Positions 47,016 to 61,022 are shown, counted from the first letter of the stretch. The stretch: DNA of 64,000 bases from Eucalyptus grandis (GCF_016545825.1 NC_052619.1:10679501-10743500), one strand, 5' to 3'. Notes: generated from the sequence alone by a model not told the origin. Numbers and translations are program-made.

Positions 47016-47822
47016 TAAGACTTTTTGGACAATTATCACAATGTTTCTAGGCATTCATATTTGATTCATGCAACTGCAAGAGAAAATTCACCAATTTTGT
47101 TGAAAATGAACTAGATACTTACATTTAATCAAAGTGGCATTGAAAGTTACAAAAGCAATTTGGGGCTTGCTAAAGAAAAATAGACTTCAATCAATTTCCA
47201 ATGACAATTTTTATTTTGGACATGAAATCGATGGTTTTGATTGTCCGGGAAGCACTAAGAAAATAAAATCAAGTAATTAGTATAGCTCAATAATTAGGAG
47301 TCAACTTCATATATTCACTAGTTATATTGTCCATGCTCTGGACGGAAAATGGCCGAGTGATTTGGAAATTAATATGTTGTGTTAGCAATGGAAATCATAT
47401 GATTTCCAAAAATTATTTGTTTTATTTGTTAAATTACAAAGAGAGCACTCATATCAAATTATACCAAAGATGATGACGAAAGGAAAATGCTAATGCACCC
47501 AACCAGCACATGTTAATTACTTATAAGTATGATAGATTAATCCAAGAGAACAGGGTAAAAATGAACAATTTAGTTCGTCATTTGTTTACCTTTGTTCCCC
47601 TGAGAAACCAAAGATTTCAATGATGTTTATATACAACTAATAAGTCAATGGAATGGCTTAAGACATGGATGCCTCATTCCTCTTATTTCTTATGCAAATG
47701 CTAGGTGAAAGTTGCATTGAACCAAGGGAAAAGTCTTTCGAAAATTTTTGACCAAACACGCCTTTATTCTTGCTATGTCAGTAAACAAAATTGAGGGGAT
47801 AAACCTATTGAAAAGACTGTAA

Positions 47823-48539
47823 GGGCACGTTTGGTAACCATTTCATTTCGGGGAATAGTTTTTATTAGAAATGATTTTTTTTCTGATTCTGTTCTCTATA
47901 ACAATTTATGAGTAAAAAGAACGCGTTTGGTAATCGTCCAAAATTTCTATTCTGGGGACAAAATTATATTTGGTAAAATTCTTAAGTTCTTTTGTTTCTT
48001 TTAATTTTTTAATACATTTATTCTTTTTTTCTTTTTTTCTTTTTTCTTTTTCTCTTCTTCCTCCTTCTTCTTTGTAGCTGGTCACCGGCCACTAGTGAGG
48101 CTTGACCTCGCCTGTAGTAGCGTGAGGTTGGCCTCGCCTTGGCCTAGTGAGGCCGAGCCTCACCGTGGCTATGCGAGGCTCGGCCTCGCCGAGAACCAAC
48201 GACTCTCGGCAAGGTCGCCAGCCCTCGTCTAGCCGGTCGCCGACCATAGGCGAGGCCGTGACCGGCCAAAGGGAAGAAGAACAAAGGGCAATAGAAGAAG
48301 AGAAAAGAAAAGAAAAAAATAAGAACTGATTCTAGAAATTGTTCTTTGGGAACAAGAAGTTACTTTTTTCTACTTTTTATTTACGTTCCAAATCTATTCC
48401 CGATAACAAAAAAATAGATTTTTTGTTCTCGAGAACAAAATTTTTTCCAAACAGGTTTATATTCTTTTTTCGTTCCATGGAATAAAATAATAAAAATAGT
48501 TGTTTCAGGGAATAGAAATTTTTTTTACCAAACAAGGCC
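47823..48539. mobile_element. PIF/Harbinger-like MITE, right-arm copy
   Basis: Inverted counterpart of 28677-29395 with the ends GGGCACGTTTGGTAACC and, reversed, GGCCTTGTTTGGTA. Confidence 0.75.
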
Positions 48540-49530
48540 TAATTGACCCTTTGTGTTCTTAAAAGTCAAGTTATTGAGTTTGAATCTATTGATCGTACAC
48601 CATACTTGTAAATGGCAATTTAAACGTAGGAGTAAAATATGAAAGAAATGGGTAATTCCCAAATTTATTTCAATTTTAGTGAGTTCATTACGATCTTGGT
48701 AACTTATTGACTATAGTTATGAAACTTAAAAGAAATCAATAACTATTTGAATGTTCATAATTACCTAATCTTACCTCTAAAATTAAAATAAGTGACTAAG
48801 TTATTAGGAAGATGATAAATTCATCAAGCTATTGGTAACTTACTCACTACACGTGCGGATTGTAAAGAAGATAGTAATTTACTAATGAATTACGACATTA
48901 GAAAATTCAATATGATGTTGGTATCTTGTTGACAAGACAGTCATCTTTGTGATATTTTGAAATTTGATCCATTTGGAAATATATGAAATTGTTATTTCAT
49001 CAATACACTGATAGTTAATTTACTTGAAGCTAATTACTCATGAGTTAATTAATTTATTGGGTGAGGACGTAAAATGTTAAAATGCGAAAGACCAAAGAAT
49101 TCGATTAAAGATCGACTGTTCGACTATAACAATCGATAATAGTCAATACTATACTATTATAAATTAATTAGCGAATGGATATAAATCGATTCGACGAAAG
49201 TAAGTAGTCGATTCGCGAGTGATTTCGCAGGATTTTTGAAATAGATTTTTGTTCCAGAAATAAGTTTAGAATAGAAATCGGAAGTAAAAATTTTCTATTT
49301 TTCTATTTCTGAACAAAAATGAGAAATAAAAATTCTTCTCATTGTTCTTCCTTACTATGAACCGGTCGTCCATCCGTCTGTCGTTGTTCAAAAAGGAGAA
49401 ATTCTGTGTCATTATCAAACGAATATTTTTGCTAGAAACTCATCTAGAAATAAAAATAGAAAAATCTATTTCTCTTCCAAATCAATTTTTGACCATAATG
49501 GTTTTCATTTGCGCCTTAGGTGCCAAAAAG

Positions 49531-50193
49531 TTACGAAAGTCACGCTTAAGTGTCAATCCAGCCAAAATCCGGTCAAAACACTGACATGTCAATTTTCCGA
49601 TTTAAACAAGTGCAAAACGGCTTCGTTTTGGCGCTAACATGGTAAAAATTAATATAAACATTATTTAAATTAAACTTAAAATTAAATTTATTTAAAACAT
49701 TTAAAAATAAAAATAAAAATATTAAAAAAAAAAAAGGGAGAAGGCCGAGGGTCACCTCGGTGGGCGGTGGCCTTGGCACGGCCGAGGCAAGGGCCGCCGG
49801 GCCGGGGTCGCTAGGCCCGGCTAGGGCCTAGTGACCCCAGCCGACCCTCCCCCTTCGTCGCCGGCCCTTCTTGGCGGTGGTGGGGAGGCGGCGGCCGAGG
49901 GCCCTCAACCGCCTCCCCTCTTTTTTAATTTTTTAAATATTTGTATTTGTATTTTTAAATATTTTAAATAAATTTAGTTTTAAATTAAATTTAATTAATT
50001 TTTATATTAATTTTTTACCACGTTAGCACCAAAACGACGTCGTTTTTACATTGTCTGACCACGTCGGCGTGTAAAATGACGCCGTTTTGCACTTACTTCA
50101 CCAGAAATTGCGCACATTAGCATTTTGGCTGGATTGGCACTTAAGTGATCCATTTCTCTTCGATTTTGGCACTTAAGTGTCACTTTTGTAACT
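49531..50193. mobile_element. Long-TIR element, right-arm copy
   Basis: Inverted counterpart of 27014-27680, with small differences in the core and in the TIRs (for example CACGCTTAAGTGTC near 49541). Confidence 0.7.
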
Positions 50194-50287
50194 AATATGC
50201 TTGAACATCTGTTTAGATGGTGGTTAAATAATATGCTTGAACATCCGTTTAGCTGGTGGTTAAATAATATGCTTGAACATCTGTTTG
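50194..50287. repeat. 36-bp tandem repeat, right-arm copy
   Basis: Mirror of 26920-27013, with the unit read as AATATGCTTGAACATCTGTT. Confidence 0.9.
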
Positions 50288-51313
50288 GATTATAAATAGA
50301 GTGATTGAAAGCATAAGCTTGGTGGAGTTGAGCCACATAAGCTTTCATCTACATTCCTTGCAAACATTTTGTATCTCTAGTGTTACAAAGTTTATTGTAT
50401 CTGTAGTGCAAGTGCTATTCAAAGCCAACACTAGGGGCTTAGTTTATATGTGACTTTTAATGCATACTTTCCAATTGAATGCCTGTTTGGTATAGCTTCC
50501 TACAGCAATTGGAAAAGTGATTTTGTAATTTTTGTTGGGTGATTGATAAACTCCCCGCGAGTGAAGCACCCTCAAACTGCAACAACTTGTTGCAGCTTTT
50601 AGGAAATTGCCTCACCTAGTTTTGAAGTGCTGCAACCATATATTGCCAAGCACACAAGTTACACCACTTCATAGAAAAACCATAACATTGCTACGGCTAT
50701 AACAAACAGATGGCATGGTGTTGTTCTGTGCAAATAATTTGGGGGGGTCATCCTCCCCTCGACTAAGTATGTAATAGAAGCTACAGCTGCAGCAGTTATC
50801 ACATCCACTGAGCATTTTTCTTTATGTTGTGTTGGCCTTTACTTTGATTCTAGAAACATAATTATGCAATAGCATCTTGATATATGGAAAAAAAAAAATT
50901 GTTGCATTTGAAGATATTTCTTAGAATATAAAAATAGTCATTTTTTTTTTTTTACAACATCCTTTACTGGATCCATTCAACAAGAATATTATTCTATATA
51001 AGCATCTACTATAGGAAATCTGTTTTTTAATGAATTTATTGGTATAATAGCCATGTTATATGATAGCACTGGGAATATGGGTTTCAACTTTCGACTGAAT
51101 TAGTGATGGCAAACTATGATTTCTTATTTCTGCTTGTCTGATAATATGTGATGCTGATTGATTGCGTTCTCTTAAGTTATGTTCAAGTGAAATTGGTTTA
51201 TGATTGCTGATGGTTGCTGCTACTTTAGCAAATCATGAAGTACATGATAATAAATGCTAAAGTTTACATGCTGGTACTTAAATATTTATGTGAACTTGAT
51301 GAATTCAGGTAAC

Positions 51314-52579
51314 ATGTCAACGAAGTGGAGGGATGTTACGAGATGAGTCCCATAATGGAATCGCCTAGCCATGGATGTGAAGAACACTTTAAAGAGTCGA
51401 CCGAGGTATCTACTAGTCATCCTCCTCTTTGTAAGAAGCGAAAAATGGATAAATCTATTGTGTGGATAATTTTTCGAGAATTATAGATGAGAAGACCAAA
51501 AAAACATCTTTGGTAAAATGTATTCATTGTGGGAATGAGTATGCATATGCTGTTAATAGCAGTACTTCAACAATGTTGAAGCACTTGAAAAGGTGCAACA
51601 AGTATCCTCCTAATGTAGATAAGAAGCAAAAGTTGTTTGTACCACGTGGTGTAAATGTGCCTAGTAAGGCAGGGGGAGATATCGGTACTGATGCCACTAG
51701 TGGTAATGTCTTAGCAACATGGAAATTTGATCAAGATCGGTGTAGGCATATGCTTGCTTGAATGATCATCCTCGATGAACAACCATTTTCCATAATTGAG
51801 CGTGTTGGGTTTCGTGATTTTGTCACTAAATTACAACCTCTCTTCACACATTTATCTCGATTTACAGTGGCTAGAGATTGCATGAAGTTGTATATGAGTG
51901 AAAAAAGTTGTTTGAAAAATTACTTTGATAAGCTTAGGTCAAGGATTGCATTGACGACTGATACATGGACTTCCATTCAAAATCTTAACTATTTATGTCT
52001 TACTGCACATTTCATTAATGAAGACTGGAAATTGCATAAAATGATCATCAATTTTGTGGTGATACATAGTATTTTGTGGTGATACATAGTCACAAAGGTA
52101 GGGAGATTGGGAAAGTAGTTGAAAATTGCATCTATGATTGGGGAATAGAAAAAAAAATGTTTCTACAATCACAGTGGATAATGCTAGTGCAAATGATGTT
52201 GCTATTGATTATTTGAAAGATAAATTTTCAAGAGACGGGTCATTGGTTTTAGCTGGTGAAGCTTTACACATGAGGTGCACTGCGCATATATTAAACTTGA
52301 TCGTCAAAGATGGCTTGTCTGAGGTACGTGATTCTATTGCTCGTATTCGAAGTGTTGTTAGATATGTGAGGAGTTCTCCCATGAAAGCTAAAGCTTTCCA
52401 ATCTTGCATTGAGGTTGAAATGATTACTTACAAGGGTTCGGTTTGTCTAGATATTGCCACAAGGTAGAACTCTACTTATTTCATATTAAACACGGCCATA
52501 AAGTTTAGAAAAGCTTTTGAAAGGATGGTGGAAGATTTGTCTTTCGAAATTGAGCTTAATTATGATTCTCCTAAAAATG
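51314..52579 (+). pseudogene. hAT transposase pseudogene, right-arm copy, cut by gap
   Basis: Inverted counterpart of 25891-24625. The frame is broken after DKSIV by loss of one G (51463-51464) and resumes at DNFSRIIDEKTKKTSL. It then stops at TGA before MIILDEQPFSIIERVGF. The TVDNASANDVAIDYL and MRCTAHILNLIV segments follow in separate frames. One base present here (ACTGATGCC near 51687) is missing on the left, so indels run in both directions. The dimerisation domain is lost in the N run. Confidence 0.85.
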
Positions 52580-52679
52580 NNNNNNNNNNNNNNNNNNNNN
52601 NNNNNNNNNNNNNNNNNNNNNNNNNNNNNNNNNNNNNNNNNNNNNNNNNNNNNNNNNNNNNNNNNNNNNNNNNNNNNNN
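52580..52679. other. Assembly gap, 100 N
   Basis: Exactly 100 Ns. The base before corresponds to left position 24625 and the base after to 13721, so about 10.9 kb of the right arm is missing. Confidence 0.98.
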
Positions 52680-52913
52680 ACGAACACTAAGACTATGCAG
52701 AACTTTAACTTTGTCTAATAAATGATTTCCTTGAATTGGTACTTTTGGTTAACTATGCGAGTGAATTTTCTGACTTTTAGTTACTGGGCTGTAGATGCTG
52801 TCATACTTTAGGATGCATGTCAATGGTTTGCGCTTGGATGACCAACTACAATTCTGGAGGTCGTTTGTGCTTTTCCTTAGATGTGCAATGTACTGAGCAT
52901 TTGCAATGTGGCA

Positions 52914-53704
52914 GATGTATCTAATAATCCGGAGTTGCTGAAGAAGTTGGTTGCTGTGCTAGAAGATACTGAAGATATCGATTGCCCAATATGTGTTTTT
53001 CCGTGTACAAATCTCATAATTACCCGCTGTGCTCACATCTATTGCCGAGCCTGCATTCTCAAGACTTTGCAGAACTCGCAAAGGCGGTGCCCCTTTGTCG
53101 CGGTCCTCTGACTGAGTCTGACCTGTTCTCTGCTCCACCGGAGTCATGCAAAAGCAGCGAAGTGGAAAATCATTCTTCTGCCAAAGTTTCCACTCTTTTA
53201 GATCTTTTACTTGCAGCGAAGGATCGCAACTTGAGCTCAAAATCAGTTGTGTTTTCGCAATTCAGAAGAATGCTTTTGATTCTGGAGGGGCCACTTAGAG
53301 AAGCTGGCTTTAAGATCATGCGCCTGGACGGTTCGATGAGCGCAAAGAGAAGGCAAGAAGTGATCGAAGAGTTTGGAGTGGCAGAGCAAAGTACAGCCAC
53401 CGTGTTGCTCGCCAGCCTCAAGGCTTCCGGTGCCGGTTTAAATCTGACGGCTGCATCAACTGTTTATCTGCTGGAACCATGGTGGAACCCTGCGGTCGAG
53501 GAACAAGCCACGGATCGAGTGCACAGGATCGGGCAGAACAAGGATGTGAAGATTGTGAGGTTGATAGCAAGCAACAGTATCGAAGAGAGGATACTGAAGT
53601 TGCAGGAGAGGAAGAAGGCACTAGCGAAGAAAGCTTTCGGGAAGTGGGCTTCAACAGATGGGAGGGAGATTGGGTTGGATGATCTCATCGCACTCGTGTC
53701 CTAG
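52914..53704 (+). pseudogene. Helicase (SM3L1-like) exon 3, right-arm copy, frameshifted
   Basis: This is the counterpart of exon 3 of the left helicase, from acceptor GTGGCAG|ATGTATC to TAG at 53702-53704. It encodes the RING and the helicase C-terminal lobe. The C-run coding for the last RING cysteines has four C (53090-53093) against five on the left. The frame therefore breaks inside CPLC and the RING is destroyed. The downstream part, QATDRVHRIGQ to LDDLIALVS, is open in the next frame. Exons 1 and 2 fall in the gap. The allele is either null or mis-called at one base. Confidence 0.85.
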
Positions 53705-54717
53705 TGAGCACATGGAGAAATAGTTGTGCTTACTTGTAACTAGATCTTTTTTCTTTTTGGGTTGCTTTTGAGGTTTTCAATGCCGACCGGTCGAATTTCA
53801 GACCGAATGAAATTTGTTGTAAATTCTGCCCAGACGTACACATACCATCCACGATATACATCTACTATCCACAACTGCTATTCTTGTCGCTGTATGTTGA
53901 CTACTATCCACAATTGCTATTCTTGTCACTGTATGTCGAAAGTTTACAAGGCAAGGCCAGGACCATCAAGGAAAGCCAGAGATAATACACAAACAAACCT
54001 CTTTGTCGGCTTCAGAACAGTTCTTTTTTTTTTTTTTTTTTTTTGGGGGCGATGAGTGAGCGCTTTTATTTTTCCATTGGCTTCCCAAAACCAACTTGAG
54101 ATTCGGGAATGAGATGTTAGGTGATTATTTTGACTCGCTGTCTCGAAAGCATGAAGAGTCATCTATTTTCGTGTCTTCGATAGACTGCATCAAGTTCACG
54201 TTGCTCAAACGGACTGCCGGTACTTAAATTATACAAGTAGATTGGTTTAAGCAGGTGGGCTTTCTAACCCTGCTATTCAGCAGAATTTATAAAGACCTTA
54301 TGATTGGTGTGTCCATGTCGGTGAGATAAGGGTTGGACAATCTTCAAGACGAAAACTCCAAGTACATACTACAATTTTCGTGGACATCAATCTCGAGGGA
54401 ATGAAAACACACCCGTGGGGGTTGTCGGCTTGACAAGGAGAGTCAAAACATAAGAAGACAAGTGCATGAAGTTACTGGCGATTAGCGCAGCAAATAGTTA
54501 TCTGCAATAATTATGTGATCCCATATCTAGGTATCTCCCAATCGCATTTTGACACGAACAAAACCCCTAATTCGAGTGCTTCGTATGATGCATTGAAGCA
54601 ACATATTCTATTTCATCACATCGAGGACCTACAAGTCGTAGCGAATTCTATGACACCACACGATAATGAATTCAATCTTTTTTCATCCAAGAACTAATTC
54701 AACCTTCACGTCACACT

Positions 54718-54987
54718 TGCCCTCTCCATAGTGATACATCTACGTAAAAAGAACTTTGCAATCTCACTACACCAAAGCAGGGGGAGGTAGTGAAGATGTT
54801 GGTTTTGGTTATTTAGAAGACTCGGCACTGATTAAGCCCTCTCGATAGTGATACATCTGCCCAAAAAGGACTGAGCAGTCTCACCACACCAAATGAAAGC
54901 TGTAGCTTCAACGTTAGATTGGCGGGAGCAGGGGAGGCAGTGAAGATGTCGGTTTTGGTTATTTAGAGGACTCGGCACTGATTAAGG
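54718..54987. repeat. Imperfect tandem duplication, right-arm copy
   Basis: Mirror of 11410-11677. Both units carry GGTTTTGGTTATTTAGA and ACTCGGCACTGATTAAG. Confidence 0.8.
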
Positions 54988-55079
54988 TCAGAACAGAATA
55001 AGCATGTCCTGGCGCCATATCAGAAGGTTACAAGTATAAGAGAGGAAAAGAGGGGAGATGAGCACGAGCAATGCTTCCT

Positions 55080-55846
55080 TTATGGCTTGTTTGGTGCTGA
55101 GGAACGCAGGTAGCTCAGGAGAGCAGTGGCATAGTTACCCAGCACATCTCTAGGTGGAACAATTCCTTAATCAGCGGAATTTGGAGGAAGTTTTGTGCCC
55201 ATTCGTGAAGGGATGGGAACTTCTCAGCATCAAGTATATTCATGCCTCAGCTTCTTCCATGATGCCGAGCGATGTGGGATCCAAATAACCCATCTTCTCC
55301 CCCACGAAGAACTTCCTTTCAATCTGCTCCTCAAGATACGGGAAAGAAGAAGAAAAAGGCAAGTTTGTCGTCAAGAGGAATTATTTGACTTGATGAGAAA
55401 TTAGTTCTGCTGTAGCCAGAAACTTGCATAATATGAAAGACCACTATTTCTGAAAGAGGTGAGTTGGATGCCAGAAGAAAATTTGCTAACTATTAAGCTG
55501 ATTTAATAACATTATTCTTTTTGGCACATGAGTAGGCATACCCTTGGCAAAGACGACACTATGACTGATTTTCCACTTTTATTGAATTTAAGGGTCCGTT
55601 GTTTTCCGCGGAATTTTCTCGATTGCAGATATGGTTTCATCAGAAATGCATATATGAAGAAAAAATCCCAATTCCAAGGAGCTTCATCCATATTCCATGG
55701 CATTGATCCTGCCATTCAGGAGGTGGCATTTCGCTTGATACCTGTCGTGTACCCATCCATGGAAATTGGGGATTCAAGGCAAACATAGATTTCCCCTCAT
55801 CACGCCTTTCCATCAATACGGTTCCCCTCCGCATTCTTGTCTAAGT

Positions 55847-55892
<46 letters not shown>

Positions 55893-56588
55893 TGCATCGA
55901 CCGAGCATGAGAACGCAAGAAAGTTATCGACAAAATAAGAAGAATGGAAAACTCGAGTGAGCTTTCAATAGATGTATCTAATAGAAACTCAAGCCAATTG
56001 AGCAACAAGCTTGAACTAGACCCCAACCATTGGCACGGCAATTCAAATTCAACTTCCTAAAGATCAACTTTGGGGGAAAAGGGAGCATCATTCAACGGAA
56101 AAGTGGTCTGTACATCTACATACAATACATCAGATTACACGATAAACTCCAATTTTCCCCTAAAAGCATCTAGTTAAATAATTGCTCCACCATAACTCAT
56201 ACTCACCATGACGTGAACAAAACAACACAGGCAGGCGAGAAAACAATAACTTGGGGAAAATGGTCAAAAGAGTCGCCTTTTCCTCAAGCAGACTGATCCC
56301 GGAAACGAACTGGAAGGGGTCTTGAGGCAATAACGGAAAAGGATCGCCCCCCTTCCACTTCTCATCGATGTACTCCAGGATCACTTTCGACTTTGCAATC
56401 GCCACCCCATCGTCCAAAGGCACCAAGACCTTCTTGTGCACTGGGTTTGACTTCGAAAGCAATTCGCTCTTCTGCTTCCTCCAATCTTCAACAATCATCC
56501 CGTCCTCGAAGCCCTTCAATTTTAGAGTCCATTCAATCCTTGTGCAGAGCAAGCTCGTCGTAGAGACTATGATCTTTAACTTAGACAT
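55080..56588 (-). pseudogene. Tau-class GST pseudogene, right-arm copy
   Basis: Exon 1 runs from ATG 56588-56586 (MSKLKIIVSTTSLLC) to LLPQDPF near 56315. The decayed exon 2 spans about 55330-55080, with KFFVGEKMGYLD, ILDAEKFPSLHEW and NYATALLSYLRSS in different frames. It shares the exon 2 frameshifts of the left copy, so the decay predates the arm duplication (or both alleles carry it). Confidence 0.83.
55851..55889. repeat. (CT)n microsatellite
   Basis: Mirror of the GA run at 10505-10544. Confidence 0.95.
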
Positions 56589-57039
56589 GGTATTGTTTTT
56601 GTTGTCTTAAGCAGTGTAAACGAGCTGGGAAGTCTCGTATATATAAATAAAGGAGATGCCCGATGTTTAGTCTAGTGCTGCCAAGTTCGGAAATCTCGGA
56701 GCAGATAGATGGCGCGGCCATTGATGAGGAATAGGGGAAGGCGAGGCCAAGTGGGAGAAAACCAAAATCGATTTTGAAAAGAGGAAATAATATGCGTCTC
56801 TCGTTCCATGAACGGAAAAGAAAGGAACTAATAATCTTTCGGGCAAAAAAGCCGAATGGATTTGATTGTTTGATACGCACGGTTAGACTTCATTTGTTTA
56901 ATATTAGTTCGTCTCGAAAACAATAGTACGTTTCAGGCATTTCTGCTCAGCTATGTCTAGATCCACACTTCATCGTTTAATTATATAGGTCTATAAGCCT
57001 ATTCAGTAGCTTCCTTTCTTCTTTTCTTTTTGCTTAGTA

Positions 57040-57324
57040 TTAAACATTACCAACTTGCTCCCATAACGAAGCATCGCTTGAGTTTGAGTTGCATATAAAA
57101 TCTCCCCTCAGGAATCTAATTAAGCATAGAAGTACAAAAGAATCGTTATGCGCCATATTATAATGTTCCAAGTAAAAACATGTCAAGAGTCTCATCTTCG
57201 TGATACATTTAGGATTTATCCGGCTTGCAAGGGAAGCCATGGTTTCTTGAAAATGATCTTCGGTTTTAGTTCCATGTCCGCCGCATTTGAATGATTGAGG
57301 GAAGCTCCTAGAAGTTGTTGTCAT
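57040..57324 (-). CDS. Small hypothetical protein, right-arm copy
   Basis: Same 94-codon frame as 9070-9354, with one alanine-to-threonine change near residue 22. The TATA box is preserved at 57407-57400. No domain is recognised; it may be non-coding. Confidence 0.28.
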   Translation of the reverse strand: MTTTSRSFPQSFKCGGHGTKTEDHFQETMASLASRINPKCITKMRLLTCFYLEHYNMAHNDSFVLLCLIRFLRGDFICNSNSSDASLWEQVGNV

Positions 57325-57407
57325 TGACAAGCAAAGGGAAAGGGACAAAGAGCGTTGAGACAGAAATTGGTGTATATTTCCATTAAGCTTAGGTGGGTAT
57401 TTATATA

Positions 57408-60400
57408 CTCAAGAATACATTTTAGAAGATTTACTCACAAGAAAGGATATCCACAAAATAGAAAACTTTCTAATTCCTAAAGACAAGATTCCAAAACTTT
57501 AAAAACCAATAGGCCTATATCTAGTTGATAGAGAGTAAGGAAGTTTTTGTTTGCATGCATGTTGCTTCGAGAGCAAAGCAGATGAGATTTGTAAGTAAAA
57601 GATGAGTTTCTCAAGTACAAGAGTTGATGAATTACAATTTATATTTGGGAGACTGACGATCATAATATACCACTCCATGGAATAATTATATATATATATA
57701 TATTTCCATGCAATGGGATCGGCATGTGCATATATTAGCCCAGACGCAATTTATCTCAATTTATTTCTGTGATAGACTAATTTTCATGCACCTTTTTTTT
57801 ACTCGTAAAACATTGTTCACCAAAAAAAGTCCGTAGGTTTCCTCAATGTATGCATTTTATACAAAAATAAACAAACAAATAAATTACTTGGAGCACCTAG
57901 CAACTGTAAGGATGGTGTGCCTTCATCCACCCCGCTGCGCGGTAAATTTTACGTGAAATACAGAAGTATACATGTACTTTTTGGCCACATACATTTAATT
58001 TTTAGCGAGGTAATTAATTCATTCAATTGCGCAGTAGCTGGAGAATGTGGACAATGAGATCGCCGGTGGTGGCCCGGTTAGAAAGAGGCATGACAGAATA
58101 ATCATTTGGCCGTTGTTTCTACAACACAAGCTTTCTCTGTCCAATCTCCGAGGTTTGGCATATTGATGGAAGGATAGAAGCAACCGATTAAATGCTAGTC
58201 TTCATCCCTCCTTTAAAAGGGAAGAGATACTATAATCACGATAATTCATTGATTAATGACGTTCGAACGAATCATATGCAGACTTGAGTTTTAACATGAC
58301 AATGACCAACAAAACAGACGGTAAACCAAAATATCATCAGAAAAATAAAAGTGACGATCTTGACCTCTGAAACTCATTTGTGCTTCACGCTTGCGTATTA
58401 AACATGCTGAGACATATGCTACACAAATGCAGGGAAAAATATTCATCTACAATCTCACATGCAGTAAGCAAGGAAAAGGCATTTCCTTCAGAAGCCAAGT
58501 TTAGAAACTACAAAGCTCTCAACCAGAGATCATCAAGCAAATCGTTTCATTCCGCCTAACAAATCTAGTTAAGTTTATGATGCGTCATATTTCCTGGTTC
58601 CAATACCACACGAATTTTTACTTTTTATCTGAAGAAAGGAAGAAAATCCAGCTCCCCAAACCCATAACAGTTTATCTTTCACTTAAGAAAGTGAAAAGAA
58701 TGACATTCCCTGCGATTCTGGAAACCAGATTTCAACCACAAGCAGAATAGAAAGAAGCAATCAAACCATGACCAAACACTAACCCAGTAATCAATACAAA
58801 AGATCTTCAATATGAAAATTTCCAAAAGGAGTATCTGCTTGCGAATCGTTCATCTTAAAGATAACGAACCCATTGACTAAATTAGACTAAAGGGACTGGA
58901 AAAGAGGAAATAAATTAAAAATGGGCTCCACCCATTTTTATCTTGCATTCGCTAAAAGGAGAGATTCTCCCAGATTTATGTGTGAGGCTTTGATTTTCGT
59001 TATGATCACCACCGCTGTATTTTTTTCCAATCGCCACTCACGTTTCAAATTTAGATGCCGATACTGTCCAGTCATTGCCAGGAAGTAATTGATCTCGAAC
59101 ACCATCATAAACAGAGGCGAACGGATTGTCTGTAAACGGATTAAGCTGATAAAATAATCGTTTGCACATAAAAAAAAGAACAAAACATCAACGAGGATCG
59201 GAAAGAAGTGAAGGTTTGTCTCAAGAAGATTAATTAATCTCTGTAATTACATCTAAAAGAGTCCAAAAAACAGTCAATCAGTCAATACGCAATAGATTCG
59301 AAGCGCGAGCTAACCATGAGCCAGGTTCTCGGAAGAAGAAGAAGAAGAGAAACAAAGCCGCTCCAAATGCAGCCGCGCGCACGCCTTCTTTCAAATTCTC
59401 CGCGAGTTTATGAGCGCGATCGAACATCGACCATCAATTATTATGTGGAATCTTTCGGTCCACTCTCGGAAGTTACAGGAAAAGGTTGGCTTGGCATGAA
59501 ACGGGAGAGTGCAGGATTCATCGGAGAGACCAGAGACAAGGGACAAGGACAGAGAAGGGTTACTATGGTCACGGCAATGAGCGATGTCCGACCAAGGGGA
59601 CACGGAAGTGCGTTATCCATGCATGGAGAGATCACATGGTTGAAAGGTTTAGTACTGAATTGGCCAATTTACAATAAGTTCAGGAGTTTTAAGATAATTT
59701 TTTCGAAGTTAACAAAGGGAAGTGGAAAACACAAGAAATGGAAATAAAAATCAAAGTCGATTTTTAAGTATTTGGGTCTGTAGGGACTTGAGATGTGGTC
59801 GCAATACTCCTGCAGATTTAACAAATTAGAATCAAGAAGAATGTGGGCAAGTGAGGAAAGAATTCTTCAACGTAAGAAGTTAGATACCAAAATCTGTGTT
59901 TCCTTGCAAAGATAAGAGCAAAGCAAATGGCTTGAGTCGGTCGTTAAAAATCATTTCCAGAGATTGAAAACCTCTAACATTAAACGTGAATATCCATTAA
60001 TCCGGAAATAATTGCGAGTGAACAAATTGGGAAAACTGTTAAAAAGTTTTATGATGAGTTGCTTTGATGTAAGCAAGGTTCTGATCAACAGAAAATTGAA
60101 CCGTGCCATTTAAGTGCATCGTCTTCTGAAAATGCCATTTGGTTTAAGTAGCTCCAAATGTCCTGAAATTTTTTATGTGATTTATACGAATTACACAGAG
60201 AGTCCTATCTCGCTTGCACTCTCTGAATGAAGGTATACTCGACATTAGGATGTCAAGATGTCGTCATTAGAAGCAGTCTTCAATAAAATCCAAACACAAG
60301 GAATATTATTAGTAGACATGTAATATATATATACACACACATAAAAAAAATTCCAAACACGTAATCTTCATTTTTATTTTTATTTTTATTTTTTTGGGTC

Positions 60401-61022
60401 AACAAACACTAAATCTTCAGCGAATCAAATAAGGAGACATAGCAATTCATCGTCAAAGATTGGGGAGATCCTTGTTAACAACATGGATAATTACTAATGT
60501 CATTGTCCCTTCTCTTCTCTCGCAATCAAGATCCTTGTAGAATTCTTTTCACAATCTGTGGATCTAACCTAAATCCTAATAGTAAGGAATCAATATATTC
60601 TCATCTCTTCATAGTTTCTTACCTGCTCAGCTCTATATTTTGCCTTCTCCCTGTTTTCGTTTTCAAACAGCACGGACATGATATGAAACAAAGGCCGAGA
60701 CATCCATTGAGAAACATTCGTCATCATTAGGGGCAAAATTTGAAGCATCTAACACACAATTTCAGATTTGAGAAAATGTGTTGAGAACCAAGCTATTGCT
60801 TTAACCAATACGTTGGCCGTTGCTAACGCATGTGGATGCCGCAAATTAAAGGAAATAAAATAAGGAAAAAACTTGATCATGCAACCCAGATGATTTTCAG
60901 TACAATTTCACTTTCAATGACCTATTAAAACTTGAAATTAATTCCTCACTATATACAGCATTGCCTTCTACCAATCTACTCACCTTATCAATAATTAAAA
61001 AGCCAAACTCTTTCGCTATTGG
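57408..61022. other. Mirror of the left intergenic region, no supported gene
   Basis: The counterpart of 5343-8986. It includes the unsupported 143-codon frame at 59316-59747 and the F-box 3' flank at 60480-61022. In that flank a stretch near 60925-60935 differs (TATTAAAACTTGAAATTAA against TTCATTTCGAGTCTCTGAAA on the left, read on the plus strand). Confidence 0.5.
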
